A stretch of 64,000 nt of DNA, taken from positions 2,719,001 through 2,783,000 of the forward strand of contig OZ024843.1 of the NCBI GenBank assembly GCA_964017145.1, given 5' to 3'. Position numbers and translations under genes: made by a program. Below, piece after piece: positions 1 to 11,044 of this stretch (positions within the stretch are counted from its first letter, which is position 1; each line of letters begins with the position of its first letter). This stretch comes from Agrocybe praecox (Eukaryota; Basidiomycota; Agaricomycetes; Agaricales; Agrocybaceae). Below the pieces are notes generated by a model. That model was not told the DNA's origin. It saw nothing but the letters and a program-made list of their open reading frames with translations, and did not search any database.

Positions 1-1607
1 TGCCTTTTCGCGACGCTGGACGTGGGCCATCTGACTTCAACTTGAACATCCAAGATTGTCTTTGGGGACTGTGGAAAGCAATGCAAAATGGTCTCTGTGA
101 TATGAACGAGTTCAATGTTGAAGATTATGAATATTACGAGAAGGTGGAAAACGGAGATTGGAACTGGTTGACGCCCAACTTCATTGCATTTGCCTCCCCC
201 GTTGACACGAACTGGATCAAGAGAGAGAAAGAACTCAAAGAAAGCACGAACTCAACACTGCCTGGGGCTATATCTCGATCACCGTCTGGTTCGAACCTCG
301 CACTGCAGCGAAAGCTTCCTACTCCTTATCTTAACTGCCTCGACTATTTTGAAAAACGGAACATAAAGCTCGTGGTCCGTTTGAATACTGAACTATATGA
401 CCGAAGCACCTTTATAGACCGCGGCATCGATCATATGGAATTATATTTCGATGACGGTACCAATCCAACTGATGAGATCGTGCGGACATTCCTGGATGTT
501 GCCGACCGTATCGTGGAAAGTGGAGGGGTTGTGGCTGTCCATGTACGAGATAATTGTTATTTCTATGCAAGTTGTGATATGGTACTCACCCCTTGTTAAC
601 AGTGCAAAGCGGGGCTTGGACGCACAGGAACCCTCATTGGAGCCTACCTCATCTGGAAATATGGATTTACGGCAAATGAAGCCATTGCGTTCATGCGTAT
701 CGTAAGACCAGGAACTGTTGTAGGCCCACAACAACAGTATCTCTACTTGAAACAAATGGAATGGGCCAAGTGGGCTGCCATGGATGAAATGAAGAAATCC
801 CAGACACAGGTATCCAGTGTACCTACACCCACTCCCATAGTTACTCCTGCGACTCCTCCCGCCGAAACGGACGAGGAACTTGAAGCCATGCAAACCACAC
901 CAAAACGATCAACAGTAGGCCTTCCTCCCGTAACACCTAGTCGTCATATTGCCGAAGCTGCTGCCAAAGCTAAAGCCATTGCTCCACCCGGCCAACCTCG
1001 CAAAACACCGAAAGCTAAGCGTGTTGCCCAGGACTCAGACGAAGAAGATGAAGAAGCGGACATTCTTCCTGCTTTGGGTGTTGCTCCTCCGGTGCGAAAA
1101 ATCAAGACAGTACCCTCAAGAGGTATTACGGCTTCAGACCAGCGTCCATCTCGAGTTACCAGGTCCACAGCGAACGCAACTGTCATCAGGAAAGCTGGTA
1201 CAACAGCTGCAGTGCCGGAATCACCTGTTAAATCATCACGTCAAGGCCCCAATAAAATCCCTAGATTAGCGACCACCAAGACCACTTCTGCTGCTAAAGC
1301 ATTAGCTGCAGCTAGTGCTCAACCACCTCCGCCTCGTGCCCTCCGCAATAATACGAACCCTCCTCCACCTACACCTTCACGTTTGCCGACTCTCGTTACC
1401 TCCAAGCGCCCGAACCATGTCCAGAATTCGTCCTCTTTGACTGATGTGACTGCTCTCAAGCGTAATGGTACGAAAACAGCCGCAGACGCATGGGTCGCCA
1501 ATAATGTTGCTGCGGTCGTAGTGCCCGCTTCCAAGTCTGAACGCCCAGGTCTGAGAAGCGTGCGCAAGAGGAGGAGTAGCTTCAGCTCGGCTGATGTCGT
1601 AGCTTGA
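1..1607 (+). CDS. CDC14: Cdc14-type dual-specificity phosphatase (5' truncated)
   Basis: Exons 3..542 and 603..1607; the window starts inside the gene, so the N-terminus is missing. The frame opens with [12 protein letters not shown], typical of the Cdc14 N-terminal half. A 60-bp phase-0 intron falls exactly between H and C of the phosphatase loop, so splicing restores [14 protein letters not shown], with the catalytic Cys and the Arg of the HCxxGxxRT signature. [16 protein letters not shown] follows, as in the family. The long C-terminal tail is low-complexity, rich in Pro, Thr, Lys and Arg, with an acidic [10 protein letters not shown] patch and Ser-Pro/Thr-Pro sites. Cdc14 reverses Cdk phosphorylation at mitotic exit and cytokinesis. 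The tail probably holds localisation and Cdk control sites (inference). The gene is convergent with HEM12. Confidence 0.95.
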
Positions 1608-1944
1608 GGCTACTGCATAGTATCTTTACATCAGTCCATTTGTCGGGTTTCTATTCTGTTCATCGTGTTTTTCTGTATAACTGCATACGCATTATGTCCA
1701 ACTTGTTTTGCGCATTCCCCACTATTCCCCAACCTACCATATCTACAGTACTACGTTTTCATTCATTTTCAAGACATTTATGTACCATTCTTTTTACACT
1801 TGTATATATGTTTCCAAGCCACTGATTTGGAACATCCAGGGCATGTCAATATTAGTGCGCCCGTGTTATTTATTCTGATATGACCATAAGTCCATTCGCG
1901 TTCTTCGATTTTATATACATCTATTTAATTACAGGTTTCCAGAT
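1608..1944. other. Intergenic, convergent 3' ends
   Basis: AT-rich spacer between the stops of CDC14 and HEM12. I see no gene; it is presumably overlapping 3' UTR sequence. Confidence 0.6.
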
Positions 1945-3185
1945 TTATAGGGACGAGTACTTCTGGACACACTCAAAGAACCATCGCAAATCCTCTGGGT
2001 CCACACCTGGAGTAATTCCATGGCCAAGGTTCGCAATCCATCCTCCTTTACCACCACGGAATCCTTCACACATTCTCTTGACTGCAGCTTCAATTGCAGC
2101 CCTGCCACCGTAAAGTACGTTCGGGTCCATGTTTCCCTGCAATGCAACCTTTTCCCCTACTTGTCGTCGAGCTTCGACAGGATCGATGACCCAGTCAAGA
2201 CCAAGCACATCATAACCCGCGTTCTGTGCAAGGAAGCCAAGGGCATGGTTTGCTCCCTTCGCGAACAATGTCATGGGCACTTCTGGAAGCTTCTCTTCTG
2301 TGAGTCTTCGTTTGACATTGAGTGAAATGTGTTTTAATGTCGGGTACGAAAACTCGTTGAAATCGTAAGGGGATAATTCGCCCGCCCATGAGTCGAAGAC
2401 TTGTAGAAGCTGTGTACACAGTCAGCCGCCCGAAACACTTGCAGAAAGTGATAGGGACTTACCTGGGCACCGGCTTTTACTTGTCCGACGAGGTAGTCGA
2501 CGCAGACGTCTGCGATCCGCAATAACAGACCTTTTGACTCTTCTGGGTACTTGAATAGCCAGGTCTTGGCTTTCTGTAAAGTTTTGCTTCCTCCTCCTTC
2601 AATCATGTACGCAAATAGTGTCCAAGGTGCGCCACAGAATCCAATCAACGGCACCTCACCGTTCAGCTCTGTCCTCGTTTGCGTAATGGCGCGGAAGACG
2701 TAACCGAGCTCTTTCTCGACGTCAACCACCTTATTAAGTTTGTTAATGTCATCAGGAGTGACAAGAGGATCAGGGAAATGAGGCCCAGGATTCATTAGCA
2801 CCTCCATACCCATCGCTTGCGGAACGACTAGAATGTCGCTGAAGATGATGGATGCGTCGACGAGACCAGAATATCGACGGATAGGTTGCAGGGTAATTTC
2901 AGTGGCCAGAGCAGGGGTACGACAGACTTCGAAGAACTCGTGCGATTCGCGCACTTTCCGGAATTCTTCATATTGTTGTTAGAATTCTGGGGCCAAATTA
3001 ATAAATATACGGTGTACCAGGAAGATATCGACCGGCTTGTCGCATAACCCAAACAGGCGCGCGGTCGGTCTGCTCTCCTATAGAAATCATTTTCAGATTA
3101 GAACATATTAAGACAAAGAAAGTATACCTCGAGCCGCCCGTATCAAGAGATCGTTCTTGACAGGGGGGAAGTTGGTGGTTGTCAT
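1945..3185 (-). CDS. HEM12: Uroporphyrinogen decarboxylase
   Basis: Exons 3185..3128, 3077..3018, 2965..2463 and 2409..1945 (descending) give 361 aa, the normal family length. The enzyme removes four carboxyl groups from uroporphyrinogen III to give coproporphyrinogen III, in the cytosolic part of heme synthesis. Family motifs are intact: MRQAGRYLPEF near the N-terminus (rebuilt across introns 2 and 3), FSDILVVPQAMGM with the conserved Asp, GFCGAPWTLFAYMIEGGGSK and ALQGNMDP. The start MTTTNFPPVKND is the usual short fungal N-terminus; an upstream in-frame ATG exists but would add an unrelated extension. It is divergent from the SHG1-family gene, with 255 bp between the start codons. Confidence 0.96.
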
Positions 3186-3440
3186 TTTGGTGGTAATCTG
3201 AAAGCTTAGTTGGGCTGTTACAGGTTTTATACGGGCGTCGGGGTGCGATGCCACGTTCCACGTTCTTTGTGAATGACGGCCGGTATAAGGAAACCTGTGG
3301 GTAAGCGGGTCGTCGGCGTAGTTGCCCAAGATACGCTAATCGGTAACCGGAAGGAATCGATCGAGAAAGGTCTGATCTTATCTTATCGACAACTGGGATC
3401 AACATCGCCGCCACTGCCCCCAGGGCCATGCTTGTCCGTT

Positions 3441-4441
3441 ATGCCCATCAGCAATCCGACCGCCCTCGTCGAAGAGTGAGTTGCAGAACCTCAACTTCCT
3501 GATAATCTTCCTCATAAGCATCTCAGGTTCAAGAGGTCTGGTGAATTTGATCGTCTTCGGCGAGAAGTACTCGCACAATTCCAGCAAGATGTGAGACACA
3601 TCCGTGCCCACAGCTTACTAGATCGTGGAATAATATTGTTTTTATGAAAGGAATCATATCCAGCGTTCAAAGAAAGCATAGAAAACCTCGCTCGAAATAG
3701 ACTAACAGATGATTTGATACTTTCCAATGAACCAGACTTCATAATCAAAGAGCTTACCCAGGAAATCCAGAGGCGAGCACATTGAATTGTAATCATGAAT
3801 GTCTGTTAGTTTTTAACACCTGGCTAGGTATCCGGTCGTTGAGCGAGCTGTTGCTAATGTCCGTACTTTCTCAGACCCAGCATTTCTCGCCAACATGCAA
3901 AAGTTCATGGAAAAGATACTTAATAACGATAAAAATGGCAAGGCGTCAACGTCATCTTCAGGATTTAAAGGTGGGTGTACTTACTGCTTCGCTGGCCTCC
4001 CAACTCACGGAAATGGTGCCAATATACAAAGGGACCAAAGTCGAGAACACGCGTACAGAATCTCTAGAAAATCCTGCGAGTCAAACGCAGAAGATCCCAC
4101 CAACGACTGCACAAGGCAACGACGCTCAAGGCCCCCTAGCATCTACGGTTGCGAGCGGCTCTTCGGGTCTCCCTCCAACGCTAGCTACTATCTCTGAGCC
4201 TCTTTTATCCGATAAACCTTCGAACAATACGGCTCCCGAAAAAGTGGCCCAAGAAGAGAACGGCGCCAAACCCGACGGACTAAACACCCCTCACGATTTT
4301 CAGGCTCCCGCGGCTAATGATACACTCTCGGGACCGCCTTTGTCTAGTAGCGTCGCAAATGCTAAAGCTAATACATCGATCGATGATCATCAGACAACCA
4401 TTGCGGATGTCGAGATGGAAGACGGTACTTCAGCCGCTTAA
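3441..4441 (+). CDS. BOD1/SHG1-family protein (COMPASS subunit Shg1-like)
   Basis: Exons 3441..3475, 3527..3590, 3651..3772, 3828..3970 and 4032..4441; 257 aa. The N-terminal domain reads ALVEEFKRSGEFDRLRRE, then FKESIENLARNRL, and across intron 3 ELTQEIQRYPVVERAV, then FSDPAFLANMQKFMEKIL. This is the BOD1/SHG1 pattern; the yeast relative Shg1 is a subunit of the Set1 H3K4 methyltransferase complex. The C-terminal 140 residues are low-complexity and end DVEMEDGTSAA. Intron 3 (3773..3827) can only be removed in frame with a GC donor (AG|GCGAGC ... CTAG); without it an in-frame TGA at 3783 ends the protein after EIQRRAH. The last acceptor (4031, or 4040 in the same phase) is less certain. A role in histone methylation is inferred from the family. 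Confidence 0.85.
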
Positions 4442-4680
4442 TCTACCTTGCAAACGCCTGCATGCAGGAAAACTTATAGCGTCTTGCCGTTTATCTATGG
4501 AAGAAACAACAACTCCGACATTCCACTACCGATGTATCTAAAACGAAAACAACTCTGGTCTAAAACGAACGCCTTGCCCGCAAAACGCTCGCCATACATA
4601 GATTGGGTATAAGCAACAAGATATATGTAATAAAGATAGAAGAAGAGAAAAAGATAATTGGCAATAATGTAGGAACGATC

Positions 4681-6839
4681 TCAAGAATCTGCCAATATCA
4701 GAGAAATTGCCTTCTCGGAACGAGGCTTGATGCTGCATTTGAATGGCGCAGGGTGGCTACCGAGGTATAAGCATGCCGTCCCTATGAATTGGAAGTCACT
4801 CACCTTATTGTTCCTGTGGTATTATCGTGCACAGGTTCGACGACAATACCGTTCTCTACCACCTTAGAAATGTCGAATACGGCTAAGGACATGACACACG
4901 AGATGAAAATTGAAGCGTCCGCAAGGTGCAGTCCTAATTAAGGTTCAAAGAAAAATCAGGGGCCAAACGATGAAAACAAAGCGTGCGTGTGTACCTGGGC
5001 AAATTCTTTTCGGAGATCAAAAATCGAAGTTAGCGAAAAAGCTGACTCGGTAATTGATGTGCATTTATTACACTTGCCTTCTTCCAAACCCAAAACAGAC
5101 TTCTCGTGGATCTGGCTCGGGAATTCTACCTTTTGAAGGGACGAATCGGTCAGGATTGAATTCGAATGGGTTGCTGTAGACATCCGGGTCATGGGACATT
5201 TTCCTGGTTTGGACGTAAGCTATTGACCACCTGGGATGTAAGGCGCTAATAAGATCGTAAAGGCATACCAGATATTTGGAATCACCAAGGCACCCTTTGG
5301 AATAAAATAACCTTCGTGGATGTCGTCTTGCATCACTCGATGGGGAACCGCTGTTGAAAACTATAAGTGGTTGTTATCCAGTGGTAGTCACGATTCCCTC
5401 ACCGGTGGGGACGACGGTATGCCAGCGTAGAACCTCCATGATTAGGGCGTTGATGTAAGGAAGACGAGGCCGGTCCTCAAAGTTTGGCAAGCGTTCGTTA
5501 CCAACAACTGCGTCGATTTCATCTTGGGCCTTTTTGACCACCTCAGGATGAAGAGTAAGCGCTAGGAAGAACGCGTTCATCGCAGAAACAGTCTAGAGTC
5601 ATTCCCGGTATAAACAGGTAGTTAAATTGGCAGTCGAAAAGAAGAAACTCACGGTGTCTGAGGCACCTATTAAACCAGGAAAGTTTAAGGCACGTATCCG
5701 AAATGAATGGTTAACAATATTTACTTACCGGAATATAAACTAGCGGCGCTCCATTTGAGATCGAATTCTTCTTCAGCGTTGAGCTGTTTTCCTTCCAAGA
5801 GTCTCGATGTATACGACACTTCCGCAGTACCGGAAGCCTAAGGAACGAATGTGAATCTGGAAGCCGTGTTCAAAAAGGACTATGGAACATACCAAATGCT
5901 GTTTAACAAATTGATGGGGACGATCCACCATTTCCGTCAGTGTGGCAGACCATTCTATTGCTTTTCTGCGAAATCCAGCGCCAGGGAACCACACGGGGAC
6001 GTGTCGCACTTTGGGAAAAGTAAGAAAGACGAGGTGCAAAACAAAAAGCGATAACTTGCATGCCGGAATGAGATCAACCAAAAAGCCCCCGGGAGCAGTG
6101 GCTAAAGAGAATTGTTCTGTAGCCTTGTCGGCGATTTCAACGAACGGGTCGTGATTTTCCTTGACTTGATAACCATGCGATATCCTGAGGATTACTGATC
6201 CAGCTGTTCTATTTTCAAGATCAATCAGGACACCTGGATTTGAAAGAAAATGCAAGAGCTTACTTGCGAACTTGATTAGCCAAGTCATCAGGCTTCATAA
6301 GAACCCGGCGCAGGAATTTCCGAGCTTCCAGTTCTTCGCTGGGGTAGAAGATCTTCACAGCGGCCTGACTCCCAATAAGGTTGTGGAATAGGCGTCGATA
6401 CCTCCGAAAACGGTCGCCATAAGGCAACAAGACCATGGTATTTTTCCAACCAACGAGTTCGCCACCCATTTGCAGGACAGGTCGGTCAGAGTAGATGCCA
6501 CTCTTTTTGTTCAACATGTCGATAGCGACTCTCGCAGAGTTGATAATGATGAGTGTCTGACCCAGAACGGTAACAGAACAAACATCGCCTGGATTATGGA
6601 ATAAATAACGAACTAGATTCAAAAATATGTGACTTGCCATAGGATTCACCCCAGCGAGTAAATGTTAACCACTCTTTCTCAGATGGCATGTCCAAAACAT
6701 TGCCGACCAGCGGAAGACCTTTAGGTCCAGGAGGAAGGGAGGGTGAAGTGCTTGTAAACGAGTGATAGATGGCCTTGAAGATAAATGCAAGGACGACGAG
6801 GAGCAGAAAGGCAAGAGCAGCCTGGAGGTTGGAGACCAT
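4681..6839 (-). CDS. Cytochrome P450 monooxygenase, membrane-anchored (CYP5144-like)
   Basis: Twelve exons: 6839..6638, 6588..6264, 6208..6060, 6008..5893, 5837..5729, 5666..5653, 5592..5403, 5350..5269, 5203..5078, 5005..4995, 4933..4804, 4756..4681. They sum to 1530 nt, 509 aa, a standard P450. An N-terminal anchor (residues 8-28) is followed by the proline hinge PSLPPGPKGLP. The I-helix is GASDTT (301-306), ExxR is E358-R361, the PERF-like motif is NPDRF, and the heme loop FGFGRRICPG has Cys440. Introns 1, 3 and 9 have GCAAGT donors. Exon 6 is 14 nt and exon 10 is 11 nt and encodes the heme cysteine. Every splice phase matches. The substrate is unknown; the family name is from recalled similarity. 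The neighbouring genes give no pathway context. Confidence 0.93.
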
Positions 6840-7518
6840 GAGTAAAGGGAAAGAAATTTAAAAAGTTGAGGAGAGTCTGCATAGCGATGGGAGAGCCCTT
6901 ATATGAAGAGGTACTAGGAGGATAGGATCAGACCGATTTTGGACATCTGCGCTTCTTCTCATAGATCCCATGTCCGCGGTTTAGCACCTCTGTTGATCCA
7001 CGAGGCAGCGACCGACATCTTTTTCTGTTTTCAATGTCGTCTCAAATTGGTCCGTATGAATCGCCTCAACACCAACAGATTTGCAAAAGAACCTGTTTGC
7101 TCAATTTTCTACCTGATGCCGGCCCAAAGTCCTCTTCAGACCCTGCCAGGAACGGATAAAAAGCACAGTGACGCCAGGCAAACTTGACAAAAAAAATCAA
7201 CAGTATGTCAACATAACTTTGAGTCGCTTCATGACAGACATGACAGACACATAGGGGTTTCGAGAATAATGTTGCCGGAACAAGTTTAAAGGACCGCGAA
7301 GCCGCTGTTTGTATGTCGGACTTTTAGGCTGGACAATATACATTTTCAATTCATGTTCATAGCACATACATATAACACAGAGAAATCAACAGTATAAAAT
7401 ACAAGTATCCACTCCTTGATGTACAAAGAATCCAGAAATAGTTTACACCAAGAATTGTAGGCATCATCACCGCAGGGCGCTAATTGGTATCAACTGGGAA
7501 AACTGGTATGCTTATCTC
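6840..7518. other. Intergenic, P450 promoter side
   Basis: No supported gene. Short open frames here lack codon structure and splice logic. It contains the P450 upstream region and the 3' flank of the DUF6534 gene. Confidence 0.5.
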
Positions 7519-9745
7519 TCAGAAAGATTTTTCCGTGACAGCGGACTAATCGAAAGCAGATGCAATCAGTTACAGGCCTTACCGAAATACTAAAATAATA
7601 ACTCACCTCCGGCTCTGCGAGGTCCTCCCCAACCTGGCGCTGGTCCCGGATATAATCATGCATCGTGTCGATCTTGATCGCGATGTTGGTCAGATTGGTC
7701 GACTTCTAGGAACAGTTTAGCCATACCGTCATGTGGTGTTAGTAGGAAAGGAAAGAGCGGTACCGCTGAGCTGGGATTCCTTTGCGCACTTTTCGACGCG
7801 CTCTGCAAAGAGAAAGATAATTCGTCGCTATTTTCTCCGAGCCTCCTGATCGTCTGCCTAGCATTCAGCGTCGCAAGCACAGAGTTGCTGTATACTGCTC
7901 GAAAAAGTTAATTAAGACGGGACGACTATAATATTGAACGACTTACGGCGACCTAGGGAGAAGTAGAAGGCAACGTAAATGAGCGTATTCCCTGACGCAA
8001 GTATCTGAAAATGATTGAGACTTAGCTACCAGCTTTCAGGAACCAAAATGCTTACCGATATGAGCGATGCAATGGCACATATGCTGGTCATAATTCCAGT
8101 GCTGACCGTGAACGCAATCTATACGGCACAGGAAATTATATTTATTGGTAAGCTCAACTCATTGTAACTGACCAGTTTACTAATCATTGTGTCTGACCTG
8201 GTCATGAGTACGAGATTAGAAAAAATGAAAGAAAGTTTAAAGCTAGAAGGCCTACATACTTCTTGAAGCCCGTTCGTGACCTGTGTAAGAAGAGGAACAG
8301 CGCCGCGGCGATGACGACGTCTGTGACTGCCCCTAGCAAATTAACGGCCATAGACAAGCCCTGTGGATGAAATATATAAGAAACCTGAATTAAAATGTAT
8401 CTTAAGTTACCGACTTTCAATTGCGCCAGTTCCGCCCAGGTTTGTAGTTTCAAGCTAAAATTATTATCGATAAGCCTATGTCGCATGAGTAGCCAGGATA
8501 GAATTAACTTACGACTGAGCCGTAAACGCTTTTGAAGGCGATGTTCATTACAAATTGTCTGTTGATGCGAGGTATTAAATGTACCTACCAACGGAGCAAC
8601 CTTGGCACAAAGTCAGTCAAAGAATATTTATTACCATAAAACTCTGAAGTATATACCAAAGCATGATAGAACTAGAGCAATCTATCAACCAGTTAGAATT
8701 TACGAGCCCTCTTTGATGCTATATGACATTGTAGTACTTACCACAATCGTCGTCAGAGGGACGTTGTTGTTGCTCACTAGGTCCAATCAGAAAACGACTC
8801 CATGCACGAGAAGCTGCTACATTATACGTACATCGCCAGACACGCAGTGCGAGGAAGCTGGTGATATGTGGGAAAATGAGAAAAGTATCAACCAGATGAC
8901 GGAAGTTCTGACCCTTGAACCAGCAAGCCAATCAGACCCTGTCAGTCAATTTCAGGGCGTCAAGTAAGTGGGCATATGACCATAGGACACACGTTAAATA
9001 GAACCTCCAGCTTTGCAAGGCCATTCTAAGATCGGCATGCACGCAAATTTGGGGAATCAGAACGTACCAGAATACTCCTGATGATGTTGAGTCGAACCGT
9101 CAGCTTTGCGAAAATAAATAAATAACGGCCACAGCCCACCAGATGATATCATTGAGGGACGATGGATTGTTATAGTTGGTAACAATATAATGATAGACTG
9201 TTAGCGATCGAAATAATGAGCGTGTGTAGAAAAGACAACGAATGGAGAGAACTCGCCGGTGTGAGTTATCAAGATTTGGTGAAGAGTTTCGAACGTCCAC
9301 ACAGCGGTAACCTAATGCATGACATAAATCCAATCCTCGCCCTTCTTGGAACGGAATTGTTTCGCACAAGGGTCTTGATATACCAGACATCCTAGACGGA
9401 CACGGTAAGAATTGGTGGAGAAAGCAAGCCAGCACGACCCACCTGTCCATATTTACTGAAATAGTACCACGTCTGTACAGTGGTCACTACTAGCAGTCAG
9501 AGGTCTCGCATGGCATGTCAGAAGCGACGGATTATGAACCTCCATAGAGCCTGCGAGAGACAGACGGCCGACCAGTCAACGGGGGGGGAAAAAACTTAAA
9601 ATGATCTGATACTCACATCGCTGCAACAACAACACCAATATATGCCGCTCCGAACCTGGCAAACCAACGAATGAGAAAAGCGTAAAAAGAACTTATGAAA
9701 ACGAGCAAAAACGAACGTAGAGTCTATGGCTATATGTGCTGACAT
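7519..9745 (-). CDS. DUF6534-family integral membrane protein, 23 exons
   Basis: Exons (descending): 9745-9717, 9655-9617, 9550-9540, 9489-9443, 9391-9368, 9311-9257, 9197-9140, 9077-9068, 9010-8993, 8938-8913, 8857-8832, 8776-8742, 8681-8657, 8600-8589, 8528-8513, 8454-8415, 8360-8260, 8197-8173, 8118-8056, 8004-7947, 7894-7764, 7705-7607, 7545-7519. Total 975 nt, 324 aa, phase-consistent throughout. It reads like the agaricomycete DUF6534 proteins: FGAAYIGVVVAAMLYG, QTWYYF, HTVYHYIVTNYNNP, NDIIWSILLEVLFNG, LSMAVNLLGAVTDVV, SRTGFKKSDTMI, LYSNSVLATLNAR. About seven hydrophobic segments are expected. Five exons are 18 nt or shorter. Intron 6 uses a GCGAGT donor. Intron 16 has a weak GTCGGT donor, is exactly 54 nt and in frame, and could be retained. 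Function is unknown. Confidence 0.85.
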
Positions 9746-11044
9746 TTTCCAGAGGACAAATGAAACTCTCTGCCTGGAGAAGGAGGATAGAGGGCTGAAC
9801 GCGAATGCCCTTTCACTAAGGCAAGGTCTTAAAGAGAACCGAAAGCTTTAAGGAAGCGTAGGAAATCAGTCAGAGATTCTGGCTCCTCCCCCTTGGGTAT
9901 ACGTACTTCGCACCGAGTGCATAAGGTCAATGGAACACGCAGGTCTATCTTCTGGACGAAGAACGGATGAGATCACCTTCCTGTTGCAGAATCTTCGAAA
10001 GCGCGGGTTGGTGGGTGTTGACGGCCGTAGACATGGACAAAGCAAGGCCAAAGCTACTGAAAGCAGGCGTCATCGCTGCCAGACTCGCCGGAATGAATTT
10101 CTCTGCAAATTTAGATCTGATTGCGACGTAAAATGGTCATCCTCTTTCTTAATAGAAAGTCCATGAAAAATTTCTCTTTGGGTTCTCGAAAGCACGCACA
10201 TACAAGCCTTATACTGATAGGGTTGTGTTACATACATTGAGTTTGAGTACCCTATTGTCGAGCGTTGGGGGGTGAACGAGGGAGGACCCAGCAACGATTT
10301 TCGATACTAAGAGAATCGAATAAACCCCACTCCACGGAAATATATTGTTCGTAGTGTTGGATATCGTCGAATGAGCCTGTAGTACGGCCGTAGACATGCG
10401 ACCTCTTCTAGCCAGAAAGGTAATCAACAGTAGGGACAAAGTTGGGCGGCATTATCTCAGTCCAGCAGTAACCTGTTGGGTTTTGCCTGGGGGACTTCTT
10501 CCAGAACGAACAGCGGACTGAGGGAAGGTAACAAACTTGCGACGCCGGGTGTTTATATACATAAGTGCCGTGCAAATCCAGAAACAAACGAGGCAGCACG
10601 AGGAAATTTAGAAAGACAGCCCCGGAACGTTGTTTGGTTTGTGGTGGCGATTAGGATTAGCGCGGAAGAGACTCGAGAAAAGATGCCCACGGTGCCGATT
10701 GAGATTATTGATTTCTTGGCACATTTAAAAGTATGGTGTTATTACAGATATTGGATTTAACATTTGCGGGCATCCTCATCATACAACTTCGCCTAATACA
10801 AAATCCAGTAGTTGGAACTAGAAAGAACAAATTACTTAGTGAAAGCCATCATCGCTAGCCAAAATAATTAGAGTACATGATATGAGCGAGAGAGTCTGGA
10901 TGTGGATGAGATAGACAACAGGCGTACAAAAATAGAGATAATATGAACGATAGACATCCTCATGCCACAAACAAAAAGAAACAGAAGAAGCCAGGCCAAG
11001 CAGCGACCTGGAAATTGGAATGCGCAGACCAAGACATAAACACA
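9746..11044. other. Intergenic with two MSTAV-type start remnants
   Basis: No complete gene is supported over 1.3 kb. A 15-bp segment, ACGGCCGTAGACATG on the + strand, occurs at 10021-10035 and 10384-10398; on the minus strand each copy starts an open frame MSTAV. The second continues to ...AHST and then loses a donor, loosely like exon 1 of the DUF6534 gene. These may be remnants of lost paralogues, or chance. Confidence 0.35.
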
